Part shown: piece by piece, positions 8,801 to 16,415 of the stretch
Position numbering within the stretch: position 1 is the first letter of the stretch
Layout: each line of letters opens with the position of its first letter
DNA from: DATFEN01 sp035691285
GTDB taxonomy: Bacteria > Acidobacteriota > Vicinamibacteria > Fen-336
Reading direction: 5' to 3'
Length of the DNA stretch: 27,294 bases
NCBI GenBank assembly: GCA_035691285.1
Contig: DASSJI010000165.1
Span: forward strand, 1 to 27,294
Made by a program: the position numbers and the translations under genes
The notes under the pieces: generated by a model
The model's database searches: none
Seen by the model: the letters and a program-made list of their open reading frames with translations, nothing else
What the model was told of the DNA's origin: nothing

Positions 8801-8959
8801 GAGATGAACTACCTGCGGACGGGCTACCGCAGCGCGGGCCTGCTCGACGTGGTCCTCGTCAGCGACGAGGACATCCGGCGGCAGACGAGCTACGCGTGCA
8901 AGATCGGCGCCGTCACGGACGCCGCGCGCCCGCTCGCCCTGGGCGCGCCCGCGGGATGA
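5816..8959 (+). CDS. Sensor-like / PEP-pyruvate-binding ATP-grasp / nucleotidyltransferase fusion
   Basis: A 1047-residue multidomain protein. The GTG at 5816 is chosen because the protein then opens with a plausible helix (LHALQERAKELSCLYRVDEIL) and overlaps the previous stop by 8 bases, although the frame is open further upstream. Order: helical start and a GAF/PAS-like input region (about 1-140), a helical part (about 150-310), a PPDK-type ATP-grasp domain (about 315-700, with GGKASGLFLAE, LIVRSSSLLEDRAGSAFSGKY, MAVMIQPVVG and LYLLQCRPQ), the GRWGS...GTHFF module shared with the upstream gene (about 775-835), and a C-terminal polymerase-beta-type nucleotidyltransferase (about 920-1040). 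The last has GS at 954-955, D966 and D968 in SDLDLIV, and D1011 in LLDVVLV, so the metal-binding triad looks intact. Phosphohistidine and PEP domains are absent. Substrates are unknown; transfer of AMP or UMP to a protein is one possibility. Confidence 0.82.
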   Translation: MHEERALGDVLHALQERAKELSCLYRVDEILARPGQPVDEALRHVVAALPSGWQYPAVCQARIVVGGHSYEPTGYAESAWAQSAPIQVHGRGVGNVSVSYTAPRPPSDEGPFLKEERRLIDTIADRLSRFLEQREPRPEAQEAVTGGQGFRAVLELLRATDQNLHRRIARKMLNHLAWSGVGEARELLLRHSAERSAMGDDNRPTARSGPEDFEATARETFRIAAAQISETEISALVQVWIREDRVDFLVQALETPYTSLVEIGNALDRFARTGVATRDLSIATQVGLGSALVRRLLTEDQDAINRARRYVQVEDFLELVSRTVLLPRSHGHLGGKASGLFLAERILRRSPEYANALEGIRVPRTWHLPSDGILHFVAYNDLDEVYSWKYRDIDQIRQEYPHILQLFKNSRFPPEIEHGVARALDDLGDAPLIVRSSSLLEDRAGSAFSGKYKSLFLANRGDKDERLAALLDAIAEVYASTFSPDPIQYRSERGLLEHHEEMAVMIQPVVGTRVGRYFLPAFSGVGFSNNELRWSPRIRREDGLLRLVPGLGTRAVDRLADDYPVLAAPGQPGLRVNASPEDVARYSPKRVDVIDLATNRFETMELRAFLRECGHEWPALRQLVSVYEGDRLRRATSLGPDFEREDVVVTFEGLLADTSFLARMQALLKLLGEGLATPVDVEFASDGRDLYLLQCRPQSSAAEDHPAPVPRDVPPASVVFSAHRHVSNGAVPDITHIVYVDPEGYSRLSNPEALRQVARAVGAANKLLPKRQFILMGPGRWGSRGDVRLGVGVTYADISNAAMLIEIARQKGNYVPDLSFGTHFFQDLVESQIRYLPLYPDDPGVAFAEAFLRRAESVLTELLPAFAPLADTVRVIDVPRATGGQVLKVAMNADLNEALGFLAAPGSFARRAAAVPARAAQDDEHWRWRLRMAERIGADLDPARFGVKALYVYGSTKNATAGPGSDLDLIVHFAGDETQRRELLSWLQGWSQALAEMNYLRTGYRSAGLLDVVLVSDEDIRRQTSYACKIGAVTDAARPLALGAPAG

Positions 8960-9803
8960 GCTCGCGGCTCGCGTCCTCCGGGTCCTCCAGCGTGAAGCGG
9001 ACGAGGCACAGCTCCGGACCGTCGTGGGCCGCCGACAGGCACAGCGTGCCGCCGATCCGGTCGCGCCACGCGCCGGTGAGGCGCGCCGACTCGTGGACGT
9101 GGCCGCACAGCGCGAGCCGTGGCTGGCGCGCCTCGAGGAAACGCCGGATCGCGATGCTGCCGATGTGGACGTCGAGGGGCGCGTGCTCGACGCGCAGCCC
9201 GTCGAGGGCGGCGCGGTCGAGCGCGGTGCCGTGCGGCGGGCAGTGGAGCAGGAAGACCGCCTCGCGCACGTCGGCGTCGCCCGCCAGCGCGTCGAGCGCT
9301 CCCGCGATCGTCGTGTTCCGCAGCTCGCCTTCCGCGACCGGCGTGGTCAGGACACCCTCCTCGGGGCCGACCGAGCCGGGGTCCACGAAGCGCGAGACGT
9401 CGTAGCGCTCGAAGTCCTTCAGCCGGAACGGCGTCGGCGGCACGAAGCCGCACCCGTAGACGTCGCGGCCGTGGCAGCGGAGGCGCCGCAGGTGCGCGTA
9501 GCGCCACAGCCCGCGGGCCTCGGCCTCGAGCACGGCGGCCTCCGCGCTGCGGGCGTCGTCGTTGCCGAGCAGCAGCAGGACGGCGGGATATGCCCCGGCC
9601 AGCGCCTCCCGCAGCGCCTCGAAGATCGGGCCCAGGGTGGCCGTGACGAACGCCTCGGCGGAGCCCATCGGCAGAAGGTCCCCGCCGAGGAACACGGCCG
9701 CGGGTCGCTCGGCGGCGGCCGCTTCCGCGAGCGTCCGGTAGCGATCCACGTCGCCGTGGAGGTCCGACACGAAGAAGCACCGGCTCGGGGTCGAGGACAT
9801 CAT
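8913..9803 (-). CDS. Calcineurin-like metallophosphoesterase
   Basis: A protein of 296-297 residues with the full set of calcineurin-type dimetal motifs: SDLHGD (residues 13-18), GGDLLPMG (40-47), LGNDD (near 82), LLHCPPHGTALD (near 195) and CGHVHES (near 235). It should hydrolyse phosphomonoesters or phosphodiesters in the cytoplasm; no signal peptide is present. The sequence looks like the Icc-related phosphoesterases, and the substrate is unknown. Two ATGs lie in tandem at 9803 and 9800 after a GGGCGGG, so the exact start is uncertain by one codon. It begins 10 bases after the enoyl-CoA hydratase stop, so the two probably share a transcript. Its 3' end overlaps the 3' end of the opposing ATP-grasp/nucleotidyltransferase gene by 47 bases. 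Confidence 0.87.
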   Translation of the reverse strand: MMSSTPSRCFFVSDLHGDVDRYRTLAEAAAAERPAAVFLGGDLLPMGSAEAFVTATLGPIFEALREALAGAYPAVLLLLGNDDARSAEAAVLEAEARGLWRYAHLRRLRCHGRDVYGCGFVPPTPFRLKDFERYDVSRFVDPGSVGPEEGVLTTPVAEGELRNTTIAGALDALAGDADVREAVFLLHCPPHGTALDRAALDGLRVEHAPLDVHIGSIAIRRFLEARQPRLALCGHVHESARLTGAWRDRIGGTLCLSAAHDGPELCLVRFTLEDPEDASRELIPRARPGRAGARRP

Positions 9804-9813
9804 CCCGCCCGAC

Positions 9814-10578
9814 TCAGGCCTTCTTCGCAAGCGCCTCGACCGTGATACGGATCCGCTCCCGGGTGCCCGGCGAGAACCAGCCGTCGAGCCACTCGTCGAG
9901 CAGCTCCGCCTCGCGGGCTCGCATGGCCGTCTGGGCATCGCCGCGCAGGTAGGCCTTGGTCCGGGCGAAGGCGTGGAGGTCCTTGTCGGTGAACTCCGAC
10001 AGCCGCCTGAGGCACGCGTCCAGGAAGCCGTCCCTCGCTGCGAGCTCGTCCGTGAGACCGGCCCGCAGCGCCTCCTCGCCCTCGAAGTTGCGGCCGAGCA
10101 GCGCAACCCTGGAGTACGAAGCGGGCGCCACGGTGTGGCGCAGGAGCAGCGCCACGGACCAGGGGAGAGGCACGCCGATCTTCACCTCGTTCAGGCCGAT
10201 CTGCGCCCCGGGCGTCAGCACGCGCCAGTCGGCCGTCATGGCGAGGATGCAGCCGCCGGCCACGGCGTGGCCCGAGACGCCGGCAACCACCGGCTTCGGC
10301 AGCCCGAAGAACGCCCACATCGCCTCGGCGAAGCGCAGCATGAAGGCTCGCATCGCGGGGCGGTCGAGGGCGTAGAGCTCCACGAGGTCGAGGCCCGGGC
10401 AGAAGAGCGTCGGATGCGCCGAGGCGATCAGCACGCCGCCCACCGAGGCGTCCTCGGCCGCGTCGCTGGCGGCGCGCAGCAGCTCTTCGACCAGCGCCGG
10501 GTCCATGGCGTTGCCCCGCGGCTTGTCGAGGATCAAGACCAGGTGCCGGCCGCGGACCTCGCGGCGGATCAGGCTCAT
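9814..10578 (-). CDS. Enoyl-CoA hydratase/isomerase family protein (crotonase fold)
   Basis: A 254-residue crotonase-fold protein, the usual length for the family, which acts on acyl-CoA thioesters. The oxyanion-hole segments are HPTLFCPGLDL (residues 55-65) and GHAVAGGCILAMTADWR (103-119). The segment IGLNEVKIGVPLPW (127-140) places a glutamate at 131, where crotonases have an active-site Glu. Its wording recalls the GLNE...LGI segment of mitochondrial-type delta3,delta2-enoyl-CoA isomerases, so isomerase activity is at least as likely as hydratase activity. The ATG at 10578 is chosen because the family domain begins right after it; the frame is open a further 32 codons upstream but that part looks non-coding. 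It is divergent from the kinase gene across 94 bases and is followed by the metallophosphoesterase. Confidence 0.88.
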   Translation of the reverse strand: MSLIRREVRGRHLVLILDKPRGNAMDPALVEELLRAASDAAEDASVGGVLIASAHPTLFCPGLDLVELYALDRPAMRAFMLRFAEAMWAFFGLPKPVVAGVSGHAVAGGCILAMTADWRVLTPGAQIGLNEVKIGVPLPWSVALLLRHTVAPASYSRVALLGRNFEGEEALRAGLTDELAARDGFLDACLRRLSEFTDKDLHAFARTKAYLRGDAQTAMRAREAELLDEWLDGWFSPGTRERIRITVEALAKKA

Positions 10579-10616
10579 CGCTGCGAGGCTATCACGCGCG
10601 GGACGCGGGCGGCCCT

Positions 10617-10645
10617 TTGACGGAGCGTCCGGCGCCGGATACGAT
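10617..10645 (+). promoter_or_regulatory. Probable sigma-70 promoter of the kinase gene
   Basis: TTGACG (10617-10622) and TACGAT (10640-10645) are separated by exactly 17 bases, giving 5/6 and 4/6 matches to the -35 and -10 consensus. Transcription would start near 10652, about 20 bases before the kinase ATG. The site lies in the 94-base gap between divergent genes. Confidence 0.5.
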
Positions 10646-10672
10646 CCGCTCGCCCGCGAAGACCTTGCATTC

Positions 10673-12874
<2,202 letters not shown>

Positions 12875-12889
12875 GGTCCGCGGGACGGC

Positions 12890-13366
12890 CTACTTCTCCA
12901 GGCTCGCCCTCAGGAACCAGGCGTGCTTCTCGAACTCCGTGATGATCCCGGTCAGCAGGTCGACGGTGTCGACGTCGTCCTCCTTCTCGCCCAGGTCGCG
13001 GGTCTCCCTGAGCCCGTCCAGGTAGCTCTCGATGCGGTCGGCGAGGAGCTTGACGTGCTCCAGGTCGCGGGTGGTGTCCTGGGGGTAGTCGGCGAGGCGC
13101 GAGGTCTTCGCCACGTGCCGCGCGGTGCCCTGGGCGAGGCCGCCCAGGGTGACGGCCCGCTCCGCGACCGCGTCGTTGTGGTTCGCGAGGCTCACCGCGA
13201 AGGTCTCGAACAGCAGATGCAGCGCCGCGAAGTGCGGGCCCTTGATGTTCCAGTGGGCCACCTTGATCTGGCCGTGGAGGTCGAGGCCGTCGGCCAGCCG
13301 CAGGTTGAGCGCCGCGGCGATCGCCGTGCGGGCCTTCTCGGACAGGGGCGTGGGGCTCTTGAACAT
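12890..13366 (-). CDS. dps: Dps family DNA-protection ferritin
   Basis: A 158-residue protein of normal Dps length. Dps forms 12-mers that oxidise and store iron using H2O2 and protect DNA in the cytoplasm. All ferroxidase-site residues are visible with family spacing: His38 in AHWNIKGPHF, His50, Glu54 (Asp in the E. coli protein), and Asp65 and Glu69 in NHNDAVAERAVTLGG. The N-terminal tail is short and holds three basic residues (FKSPTPLSEKAR), so DNA binding may be weak. The ATG at 13366 has a perfect AAGGAGG upstream. The gene lies 12 bases after the stop of a damaged ahpD relic, so an ancestral peroxide-defence operon ahpD-dps is likely. It is convergent with the kinase gene, 15 bases apart. 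Confidence 0.93.
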   Translation of the reverse strand: MFKSPTPLSEKARTAIAAALNLRLADGLDLHGQIKVAHWNIKGPHFAALHLLFETFAVSLANHNDAVAERAVTLGGLAQGTARHVAKTSRLADYPQDTTRDLEHVKLLADRIESYLDGLRETRDLGEKEDDVDTVDLLTGIITEFEKHAWFLRASLEK

Positions 13367-13372
13367 TCGCTT

Positions 13373-13379
13373 CCTCCTT
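13373..13379 (-). promoter_or_regulatory. Strong ribosome binding site of dps
   Basis: AAGGAGG ends 6 bases before the dps ATG and overlaps the TGA of the upstream ahpD relic (TGAAGGAGG). It fixes the dps start and allows dps translation even though the upstream frame is broken. It is the best Shine-Dalgarno sequence noticed in the window. Confidence 0.85.
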
Positions 13380-13679
13380 CAGACCGCCGCCAGCGCCTGT
13401 GGAACTGCGGCCGCCCCGAGGGCGACCGCGGCCGCGTTCACCACGGCGGCGATGCGCACGGCGTCGTGGACGTGATTCCTCGGTCAGGCCGCCCTCGAGC
13501 ACGGCCCTCTCGTGCGCCTGGATGCAAGCTTCGCACCCGTTCAGGGCGCTCACGGCGAGGCACACCAGCTCGAAGTCGGCCTTCGGCGTGGCCGGCCGCG
13601 CGATGCGATTCATGCGCAGCCGCGCAGGCTTTTCCGAGTAGGCGGGCTTGCCGACGAGGTGCCGGAACCGGTAGTGCAC
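13379..13679 (-). pseudogene. ahpD-like alkylhydroperoxidase relic, truncated and frameshifted
   Basis: From about 13679 the minus strand encodes the C-terminal half of an AhpD-type carboxymuconolactone decarboxylase: HYRFRHLVG, PARLRMNRIA, then the active-site block ALNGCEACIQAHE with an intact CxxC. After GGLTEE the frame is lost near 13476. One base too many (GAGGAATCAC where GAGGAxCAC is expected) moves the conserved ending HDAVRIAAVVNAAAVALGA into another frame, which runs cleanly to the TGA at 13379-13381. The N-terminal half of a normal AhpD of about 175 residues is missing. Just upstream, in frame, LSPEGL weakly resembles the family's preceding helix, so the gene may be cut near 13740, close to the copper operon. 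GTG at 13679 could start a short product. A sequencing error could explain the frameshift but not the missing half. Confidence 0.75.
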
Positions 13680-13681
13680 GT

Positions 13682-13696
13682 TTAGATCTAGTCTAA
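13682..13696. promoter_or_regulatory. Inverted repeat TTAGA-N5-TCTAA, possible operator
   Basis: TTAGATCTAGTCTAA has 5-base arms around a 5-base centre. It is AT-rich within GC-rich surroundings and lies between the ahpD relic and the copper ATPase. It could bind a dimeric repressor or mark a rearrangement junction. The arms are short, so chance is possible. Confidence 0.3.
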
Positions 13697-13744
13697 GGGA
13701 TGCCCAAGCGAGAGGCCTCAGCCCTTCCGGGCTCAGGTCCCAGG

Positions 13745-13773
13745 TTGACCCCGGGGAGAAGCCGGCTTCTGAT
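13745..13773 (+). promoter_or_regulatory. Candidate copper-operon promoter with a 14-bp palindrome in its spacer
   Basis: TTGACC (13745-13750) and TCTGAT (13768-13773) are 17 bases apart, with 5/6 and 4/6 consensus matches. The perfect palindrome AGAAGCCGGCTTCT (13757-13770) fills most of the spacer and reaches into the -10 element, a position suited to repression or MerR-like control. Transcription would begin near 13780, giving an almost leaderless message for the ATPase gene (start at 13783). Confidence 0.45.
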
Positions 13774-13782
13774 TGAAGGGTG

Positions 13783-15792
13783 ATGGGCTCGGAGGCACGG
13801 CTCCGGCGCGACTTCATCCGGGCCGCGGCGGTCGCGGTCCTGCTGCTCGCGGGCATGGTCGCGGACCTGCGGCCCGCCTGGTTCGGGATCCCGGTGGACG
13901 CCCACGGCCACGGCGATCCGAGGGTCATGCGCTGGCTCTGGGCGATCGAGGGCCTGCTCACGCTCCCGATCCTGCTCGGCCCCGGCCGCTCGTTCTTCGT
14001 CTCGGCATGGAGCCAGTTCCTGAGGCGCTCGAGCAACATGGACACGCTCATCGCCCTGGGCACCGGCGTGGCGTGGCTCTACTCGACCGCCGTGGTGCTC
14101 TTCCACGAACGACTCCCGCGCGGGACGATGCCGTACTACGACGCCGCCGGGATCGTGATCGCCCTGGTGCTGTTCGGACAGTGGCTCGAGGCGCGCGCCC
14201 GCGGCCGCACCACGGAGGCGCTCGAGGCGCTGTCGCGTCTTCAGGTGAAGGCGGTGCGCGTCCGGCGCGGCGAGCACGAGCAGGAGCTCGCCGCCGAGGA
14301 CGTGCGCGTCTCGGACGTCGTGGTCGTCCGGCCCGGCGAGCGCCTGCCGGTGGACGGCGTGGTGATCGAGGGCGGCAGCCACGTGGACGAGTCGATGCTC
14401 ACCGGCGAGCCGCTTCCGGTCGGCAAGCGCGTCGGCGACCGCGTGTTCGGCGGCACCCTGAACCGCGAGGGACTGCTGGCCTTCCGCGCGACCCAGGTCG
14501 GCGCCGAGACCGCCCTCGCCCGCATCGCCGACGCCGTGCGGCGCGCCCAGGCCTCGCGCCCGCCGATCGCCCGGCTCGTGGACAAGGTGAGCCGTGTGTT
14601 CGTGCCCGCGGTGATGATCGTCGCGATCCTCACCTTCATGGGCTGGTACAGCCTGGGCGGCGAGCTCAAGCTCCTCTACGGCCTGGTGACCGCGGCATCC
14701 GTGCTGCTCATCGCCTGCCCGTGCGCCCTCGGGCTCGCCACGCCCATGAGCCTCACCGTGGGGCTGGGGCGCATGGCCGAGGCGGGCATCCTCGTCCGCA
14801 ACGGCCAGGCCCTCGAGACCGCCGCCTCGCTGGACGTCCTGTGCCTCGACAAGACCGGCACTCTCACCGAGGGCCGGCCGCGCCTCACCGAGGTCGTCGC
14901 CCTGAGGGAAGTCGCCACCGCCGAGCTGCTGCGGGTGGCCGCCGCCGCCGAAGCGGGCTCCGAGCACCCCCTGGCGGCCGCCATCGTCGAGGGCGCGCGG
15001 GAGCGCGGGGTTTCCGTCGCGCGCGCCGCAGCCTTCGAGGCGGTAGCCGGTCGCGGCGTGCGCGCCAGTCTCAACGGAGTGCTGATCCTCGTCGGCCGCA
15101 GGGACTTCGTGACGGGCGAGGCCGCGACGCCCCTCGACGTCCAGGCCGAGCGCCTCTCCGCCGAGGGCCGGACGCTGGCCTGGATCTCCCGCGACGGGAA
15201 CCTGCTCGGCTTCGCGGCGATCGGCGACCCCCTGCGCCCGGAAGCCGGCGAGGCGGTGCGCCGCCTGCGCCGGCTCGGCCTGCGGGTGGTGCTGCTGTCG
15301 GGCGACGCGCCGAGCACGGCCGCCGCCGTGGCCCGCGAGGTGGGCATCGAGGATGTCCGGGCGGGGCTGCTGCCGGAGCAGAAACTCGACGCGATCCGGA
15401 GGCTGCAGGCCGAGGGCCGCAAGGTCGGCATGGCGGGCGACGGCATCAACGACGCGCCGGCCCTGGCCCAGGCCGATGTCGGCTTCGCGATCGGCGGAGG
15501 GGCCGACGCCGCGATCGCCGCAGCGGACGTGACGCTGCTCGGCGGCCGGCTCCTGCCGCTGCCGGCAGCGATCCTGGCCTCGCGCCGCACCCTCCGCAAC
15601 ATCCGCCAGAACCTGGTCGGGGCCTTCGCCTACAACGTGGTGGCGATCGTGATCGCGACGGGCGCGCTCGTCCCCTGGCTGGGCACGAAGGCGCTGCTCT
15701 CGCCCCTCGTCGCGGGCGCCGCGATGTCGCTCAGCTCGGTCACGGTCGTCTCGAACGCGCTCAGGCTGCGCCACGCGGAGATCCGCGCGTGA
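13783..15792 (+). CDS. Copper-type P1B heavy-metal ATPase without N-terminal HMA domain
   Basis: A 669-residue P1B ATPase that would pump Cu(I) out across the inner membrane. Visible are the phosphatase motif TGEPLP (207-212), the metal-site CPC in IACPCALGLATP (Cys312 and Cys314), the phosphorylated Asp356 in DKTGTLTEG, the SEHPLA signature of heavy-metal pumps, and GDGINDAPAL (552-561). Near the C-terminus, NLVGAFAYN and AMSLSSVTVVSNALRLR match the Cu(I) signatures of the last two helices. There is no N-terminal CxxC metal-binding domain; the protein starts directly at the first membrane helix, followed by a His-containing loop (DAHGHGD). ATG 13783 is preferred; GTG 13780 is adjacent. Its stop overlaps the GTG of the cupredoxin gene (GTGA), so the two are coupled. 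Silver may also be transported. Confidence 0.92.
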   Translation: MGSEARLRRDFIRAAAVAVLLLAGMVADLRPAWFGIPVDAHGHGDPRVMRWLWAIEGLLTLPILLGPGRSFFVSAWSQFLRRSSNMDTLIALGTGVAWLYSTAVVLFHERLPRGTMPYYDAAGIVIALVLFGQWLEARARGRTTEALEALSRLQVKAVRVRRGEHEQELAAEDVRVSDVVVVRPGERLPVDGVVIEGGSHVDESMLTGEPLPVGKRVGDRVFGGTLNREGLLAFRATQVGAETALARIADAVRRAQASRPPIARLVDKVSRVFVPAVMIVAILTFMGWYSLGGELKLLYGLVTAASVLLIACPCALGLATPMSLTVGLGRMAEAGILVRNGQALETAASLDVLCLDKTGTLTEGRPRLTEVVALREVATAELLRVAAAAEAGSEHPLAAAIVEGARERGVSVARAAAFEAVAGRGVRASLNGVLILVGRRDFVTGEAATPLDVQAERLSAEGRTLAWISRDGNLLGFAAIGDPLRPEAGEAVRRLRRLGLRVVLLSGDAPSTAAAVAREVGIEDVRAGLLPEQKLDAIRRLQAEGRKVGMAGDGINDAPALAQADVGFAIGGGADAAIAAADVTLLGGRLLPLPAAILASRRTLRNIRQNLVGAFAYNVVAIVIATGALVPWLGTKALLSPLVAGAAMSLSSVTVVSNALRLRHAEIRA

Positions 15793-16412
15793 GCGGCGAC
15801 GTCGTGGCCGTCGACCTCGGCGGCCTGCTGCTGATCGCGGCGATCCTCTGGTACTTCTTCCTCTCCCGCCGGCCGGAGTCCGCGGCGGCCCGAGAGGCGG
15901 ACGGCGTGCAGGAGCTCCGCGTCACCGTGAAGGGCGGCTACTCGCCCGAGCGGATCGTGGCGCGCCCTGGGATTCCGCTGCGCCTGCACTTCCACCGCGT
16001 GGAGGAGTCGCCCTGCTCGGAGGAGGTGGTGTTCCCCGACTTCGGCGTGCGGCGCCACCTGCCAGCCTTCGCCACCACCACGATCGAGCTGCCGGGCAAG
16101 CCGGCCGGCAGCTACGTGTTCGCCTGCGGCATGGACATGCTGCACGGGACGCTGGTGCTGGGCGATGAGGCGGTGCAGCCCCGGGCGGACTCCGGACCCA
16201 CGCCCGAGCCAGGCCAGATCGATCCCATCTGCGGCATGACGGTGCGGCCCGAGCGGGCCGCGGCCACCAGCGTTCGAGACGGCGGGACCGTCTACTTCTG
16301 CAGCGTCGGCTGCAAGGAGCGTTTCGACGCGGGGCTTCCGCCGCGGGCGATGGGAGCGCCCGGGGAGCAACGCTTGAGCCTCGGCGTGCGGCGGCGCCCG
16401 CCGGAGCGCTGA
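15789..16412 (+). CDS. Membrane-anchored cupredoxin-like protein with C-terminal YHS domain
   Basis: A 207-residue protein beginning at GTG 15789, which overlaps the ATPase stop. Residues 5-25 (VAVDLGGLLLIAAILWYFFL) form a membrane anchor. Residues about 43-125 look like a cupredoxin-like domain: GYSPERIVARPG, LRLHFHR, ESPCSEEVVFPDFGV and FACGMDMLHGTLVL, with Cys, His and Met residues suited to binding copper. Residues about 142-180 form a YHS metal-binding domain (DPICGMTV and YFCSVGCKERF). The order anchor, cupredoxin, YHS and the coupling to a Cu(I) pump suggest a copper chaperone or scavenger working with the ATPase. If the anchor is N-in, both metal domains face the periplasm. The tail after about 185 is Arg-rich and featureless. 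The next gene begins 3 bases after the stop. Confidence 0.83.
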   Translation: MSGDVVAVDLGGLLLIAAILWYFFLSRRPESAAAREADGVQELRVTVKGGYSPERIVARPGIPLRLHFHRVEESPCSEEVVFPDFGVRRHLPAFATTTIELPGKPAGSYVFACGMDMLHGTLVLGDEAVQPRADSGPTPEPGQIDPICGMTVRPERAAATSVRDGGTVYFCSVGCKERFDAGLPPRAMGAPGEQRLSLGVRRRPPER

Positions 16413-16415
16413 AGG

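Noticed and set aside
8570..8959. Nucleotidyltransferase as part of a MNT/HEPN-type toxin-antitoxin pair
   Set aside because: The domain is fused to a large ATP-grasp protein and no HEPN partner is encoded nearby.
12875..12889. Bidirectional terminator between the kinase and dps (GTCC-GCG-GGAC)
   Set aside because: The stem is only four bases and there is no T-run on either strand.
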